Positions 6,326-7,993 of a DNA stretch of 7,993 nt are shown here, piece by piece. Source of the DNA: Pseudomonadota bacterium (lineage in GTDB: Bacteria; Desulfobacterota; GWC2-55-46; JADFVP01); NCBI GenBank assembly GCA_015222595.1, contig JADFVP010000030.1:1-7993 (forward strand), given 5' to 3'. A program made the position numbers and the translations under genes. Numbering within the stretch: position 1 is the first letter of the stretch; every line of letters starts with the position of its first letter. The notes under the pieces are model-generated. The model did no database searches, was not told the DNA's origin, and saw only the letters and a list, made by a program, of their open reading frames with translations.

Positions 6326-6522
6326 GCCAGGCTATCCATAGAGTCTTTGAAGTGTTCGACAAAGTCTTCGCCGTGCAGAGGGCGTATGACTATCCACTTT
6401 TTGCTTTTTTCGAGCACAAGCTCGACCTCTGCGCCAGGGATCAGTTCGAGAGCCATCAGGAACTCTTCGGGCAACTCAACTCCGGCCTTGCCCCGTTCTA
6501 TTTGGACGATTTTTGTTTTCAT
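6322..6522 (-). CDS. AbrB/MazE-type (SpoVT-AbrB) DNA-binding domain protein
   Basis: The 66 residues carry one swapped-hairpin AbrB domain at about 1-49: KIVQIERGKAGVELPEEFL followed by LIPGAEVELVLEKSKKWIVIRPL, with the typical pattern of a strand, a Gly turn, the LP-EF helix, and two more strands. A short acidic, amphipathic tail follows (50-66). Such proteins are transcription factors or the antitoxin half of toxin-antitoxin pairs. No MazF-, PIN- or Doc-like toxin lies next to it; its translational partner is the cupin gene, overlapping by 4 bases. ATG at 6522 has AAAGGGA about 9 bases upstream, and this site can fold with the CCTTT just before the start codon. The promoter at 6631-6659 and palindrome at 6601-6616 make autoregulation likely but unproven. 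Confidence 0.85.
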   Translation of the reverse strand: MKTKIVQIERGKAGVELPEEFLMALELIPGAEVELVLEKSKKWIVIRPLHGEDFVEHFKDSMDSLA

Positions 6523-6600
6523 TAAAGGTGTTCCCTTTCCACTGCTTGTAGTATAGTATAGCTAGGCTTTGATGTCGCCTCTTTTAGGCACTTTCTGCTC

Positions 6601-6616
6601 CCTGTTGCACAACAGG
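6601..6616. promoter_or_regulatory. Palindromic operator candidate in the divergent region
   Basis: CCTGTTG-CA-CAACAGG is an inverted repeat with two perfect 7-base arms and a 2-base centre. It lies about 8-24 bases into the transcript predicted from the minus-strand promoter, and it covers the -35 candidate (TTGCAC, 6605-6610) of the + strand promoter. That placement suits a dimeric repressor acting on both directions; the AbrB-like protein encoded next door is the obvious candidate. In RNA it would form a 6-pair stem with a 4-base loop, so an mRNA 5' stability hairpin is the alternative. Confidence 0.6.
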
Positions 6617-6635
6617 TCTACTTACTGAATATAGT
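6605..6635 (+). promoter_or_regulatory. Candidate promoter for the HAMP-nuclease pair
   Basis: TTGCAC (6605-6610) and TATAGT (6630-6635) are good hexamers, but the spacer is 19 bases, longer than ideal. The -10 lies on almost the same bases as the minus-strand -10 at 6631-6636, so the two polymerases could not bind together. Confidence 0.4.
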
Positions 6636-6659
6636 AATTTTAGCAGAATAAAGAGTCAA
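6631..6659 (-). promoter_or_regulatory. Promoter of the AbrB-cupin pair
   Basis: Read on the minus strand, TTGACT (6659-6654) and TACTAT (6636-6631) are separated by exactly 17 bases, a strong sigma70-type arrangement with an AT-rich spacer. The start would be near 6624, giving a leader of about 100 bases before the ATG at 6522. That leader begins with the palindrome at 6616-6601. Confidence 0.7.
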
Positions 6660-6698
6660 GGCAATTCGCATTGGCGTTGAAATGAATTTGTTTCACAG

Positions 6699-6734
6699 CT
6701 GGACCAACACAGAGACGAGAGTCGAGGTGGTCAG
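6699..6734 (+). promoter_or_regulatory. Ribosome-binding-site hairpin before the HAMP gene
   Basis: CTG (6699-6701) plus ACCA (6703-6706) can pair with TGGT (6728-6731) plus CAG (6732-6734), with one bulged G. This masks the AGGTGG ribosome binding site (6725-6730) of the ATG at 6737. A small inner GAC/GTC hairpin (6714-6723) could stack inside. Translation may be damped unless the hairpin opens; this is inference from base pairing only. Confidence 0.35.
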
Positions 6735-6736
6735 TT

Positions 6737-7285
6737 ATGTCAAAAAAGAATAAGAGCGAAGTCGGCAAGCCGTCGCGTCACAAGTCCTTTGCCGCTAGAG
6801 AACTGCAGCTGAGCATTGCGGTGCTCGCGGTGCTGGCGCTTCTTGGCGGGCTTGTGCTTCAGTCCGTCTCAAAGGCGTTGACCAGCCACTTCGGTTTTGC
6901 CACCCCTGTGCTCGGCATACTGCTGATAGTCGGCTATATAGCCATTGTCGCGCTACTCGCTCTTTTTTTCGCCCACCGGCTCGTCGGCCCTTTCAGAAGG
7001 CTTGAGTTCGAGATGAAGAAGATCTCCGACGGCGAGTACGACAGGAGGCTGACCGTAAGGAACAAAGACGACCTTCATATAAGGAACTTTGTCGCGTATG
7101 CCAACACCTTTCTCTCCGAGTTCGAGGCGATGAGCAAAGAGTACAACAGCCTTTCGGCTCTTAGTATGACCAAGCTCAAAGAGATTCGTGAAGGGCTTGA
7201 GAGCGAGAATATAGATTGCGCGGAACTCAAAGAGGAGATCGTATCGCTAGAGGGCAGGCTGCATGAGTTTAAGGAGAAGTGGTAG
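6737..7285 (+). CDS. Two-TM membrane protein with HAMP-like domain, no output domain
   Basis: This 182-residue protein has a basic, hydrophilic N-terminus (1-22) and a first membrane helix at about 23-45. A short external loop (46-56) with room for no real sensor domain follows, then a second membrane helix at about 57-79. A HAMP-like linker begins HRLVGPFRRLEFEMKKISDGEYDRRL (in part, about 80-105), with the hallmark Pro85 and the Glu/Asp-Gly-Glu-Tyr turn. A charged helical, coiled-coil-prone tail covers about 125-181. HAMP domains normally pass signals from membrane helices to kinase, cyclase or methyl-accepting modules; none is fused here. It may act through a partner or be a scaffold. ATG at 6737 has AGGTGG 6 bases upstream. 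The next gene starts inside its 3' end. The function is unknown. Confidence 0.75.
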   Translation: MSKKNKSEVGKPSRHKSFAARELQLSIAVLAVLALLGGLVLQSVSKALTSHFGFATPVLGILLIVGYIAIVALLALFFAHRLVGPFRRLEFEMKKISDGEYDRRLTVRNKDDLHIRNFVAYANTFLSEFEAMSKEYNSLSALSMTKLKEIREGLESENIDCAELKEEIVSLEGRLHEFKEKW

Positions 7286-7784
7286 GCGAAGGGTTGAGTT
7301 CAGGTTCCTAAGGGCCGGGGCAATGGTTGTTGTCCTGTCGCTGGGGCTCTTTGGCGCGGGTTTCGTTGACCGTGCGTTCGGTATGGGCGCGGCCCTGACT
7401 CCAGGCGAGAACGGCGTACATACGGTGGCCTTTGTTTACGATGGAGATACCGTAAGAACCTCCGGGGGGTTGATTATCCGCTACATAGGTATCGACACTC
7501 CTGAACGGGGCGAGCCCTTTTACAGTAGAGCTTCAAAAAGAAATATCGAGCTTGTTAAGGGCAAGAAGGTCGAGTTGTACGTCTGTAAAGGGGAACCGAA
7601 GGACAAGTACGGCAGAACGCTCGGCTGGGTCTACGTAGACGGGCTCTTTGTCAACGGTGCGCTCTTAGAAGAGGGGCTTGGTCGTTCGCTCATAATACCT
7701 CCATGCGGTACGGAGAAGCGTGATGAGCTGCTAGGCATAGAGAGCCGCGCGCAGGAAGCCGGGGTAGGGATATGGGCCAAGTAG
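7263..7784 (+). CDS. Exported staphylococcal-nuclease-like (thermonuclease) protein
   Basis: SNase-family enzymes are Ca-dependent phosphodiesterases cutting DNA and RNA, often outside the cell. The 173 residues begin with an Arg-rich n-region and a hydrophobic stretch at about 19-35 (signal peptide or anchor), with a possible cleavage after AFG (38-40). The nuclease fold covers about 51-173. The catalytic set matches the S. aureus enzyme: Asp62 in YDGDT (its Asp21), Arg73 (Arg35), Asp78, Thr79 and Glu81 in IGIDTPE (Asp40, Thr41, Glu43), and Arg118 in KYGR (Arg87). All key residues are present, so activity is expected. Cys108 and Cys148 could form a disulfide. ATG at 7263 overlaps the HAMP gene by 23 bases and keeps the basic n-region; ATG at 7323 is a possible shorter start. 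It is cotranscribed with the HAMP gene. Confidence 0.92.
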   Translation: MSLRRSGRRRVEFRFLRAGAMVVVLSLGLFGAGFVDRAFGMGAALTPGENGVHTVAFVYDGDTVRTSGGLIIRYIGIDTPERGEPFYSRASKRNIELVKGKKVELYVCKGEPKDKYGRTLGWVYVDGLFVNGALLEEGLGRSLIIPPCGTEKRDELLGIESRAQEAGVGIWAK

Positions 7785-7891
7785 GCTTTCTCAGCCGTCC
7801 CATCTCCTCATAACAACCACAAAAATCTTGACTTAACCCACCAATAAGTATTACTATATCTTCTTGTCATTTTTGTCGTTTAAGCTACTAT
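7785..7891 (+). promoter_or_regulatory. Promoter region of the tRNA-Asn gene
   Basis: TTGACT (7828-7833) and TACTAT (7852-7857), spaced 18 bases, form a strong sigma70-type promoter about 35 bases upstream of the mature tRNA. The hexamers are the same as those before the AbrB-like gene. No Rho-independent terminator for the nuclease gene is visible between 7785 and 7827. Confidence 0.7.
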
Positions 7892-7967
7892 TCCCGGGTA
7901 GCTCAGCTGGCAGAGCGGGTGACTGTTAATCACCTTGTCGGGGGTTCGAATCCCTCCCCGGGAGCCA
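7892..7967 (+). tRNA. tRNA-Asn (anticodon GTT), CCA encoded
   Basis: A complete 76-base cloverleaf is present. The acceptor stem TCCCGGG (7892-7898) pairs with CCCGGGA (7957-7963), and the D stem is GCTC/GAGC (7901-7904 and 7913-7916). The anticodon stem GGTGA/TCACC (7918-7922 and 7930-7934) encloses loop CTGTTAA, with anticodon GTT at 7925-7927. The T stem GGGGG/CCCTC (7940-7944 and 7952-7956) has one G-T pair and a TTCGAAT loop. The discriminator base is G (7964) and CCA follows in the gene (7965-7967). It supplies Asn-tRNA for AAC/AAU codons. The 26 bases after it hold no terminator, so further tRNA genes may follow beyond the edge. Confidence 0.97.
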
Positions 7968-7993
7968 TTATATAAGAGAGCCGTACCCCTTTA

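Noticed and set aside
6322..6522. Classical MazE/MazF-type toxin-antitoxin locus
   Set aside because: No MazF, PIN, Doc or other known toxin fold is adjacent; the partner is a cupin.
6678..6695. TGAAA/TTTCA inverted repeat as a second operator
   Set aside because: The arms are only five bases with an 8-base gap, close to what chance gives in AT-rich DNA.
7263..7330. Twin-arginine export signal on the nuclease
   Set aside because: The n-region is Arg-rich, but the residues after the Arg pair do not fit the S/T-R-R-x-F-L-K pattern; a Sec-type signal or anchor is more likely.

Overview
The window is bacterial and reads like a moderately GC-rich genome with tightly packed genes, frequent GTG starts, Shine-Dalgarno sites and a CCA-encoding tRNA. 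Gene content suggests an anaerobic or facultative lineage, perhaps a deltaproteobacterium-like or Nitrospirota-like group: a citramalate synthase (isoleucine from pyruvate), a PurS/PurQ-type split FGAM synthase, and a short methylenetetrahydrofolate reductase resembling those of anaerobes. The taxonomic guess is inference only.

Left part (1-1388): the 3' two thirds of cimA runs in from the left edge. Five bases later comes a small membrane-anchored ComEA-like helix-hairpin-helix protein. A 168-base gap follows, holding a candidate promoter and a clear stem-loop.

Centre (1557-5688): a purine operon on the + strand, purB-purC-purS-purQ, ending in a metF-like gene. purC/purS overlap by 4 bases and purQ/metF abut with no gap. 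The purS-purQ junction instead carries 181 bases of AT-richer, palindrome-containing DNA that looks like an inserted intergenic repeat. A good Rho-independent terminator (5771-5809) closes the operon. The products cover SAICAR formation, the adenylosuccinate lyase steps and the glutaminase side of FGAM synthesis. MetF links the unit to the folate pool that purine synthesis draws on. purL and purF are not in the window.

Right part (5846-7784): a convergent minus-strand pair encodes an AbrB/MazE-fold protein and, through a 4-base ATGA overlap, a cupin-fold protein with a degenerate metal site and a disordered acidic tail. Divergent from them is a two-TM, HAMP-only membrane protein, whose gene overlaps that of an exported staphylococcal-nuclease-like protein. 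The 214-base divergent region contains a strong minus-strand promoter, an overlapping weaker + promoter, and a 7+2+7 palindrome suited to controlling both directions. This is the most interesting area for regulation.

Right edge: a complete tRNA-Asn (GTT) gene with its own sigma70-type promoter. No CRISPR array, intact insertion sequence or phage gene was seen. No clearly new defence or enzymatic system could be supported; the best candidates for novelty are the AbrB-cupin pair with its divergent HAMP gene, and the insert between purS and purQ.
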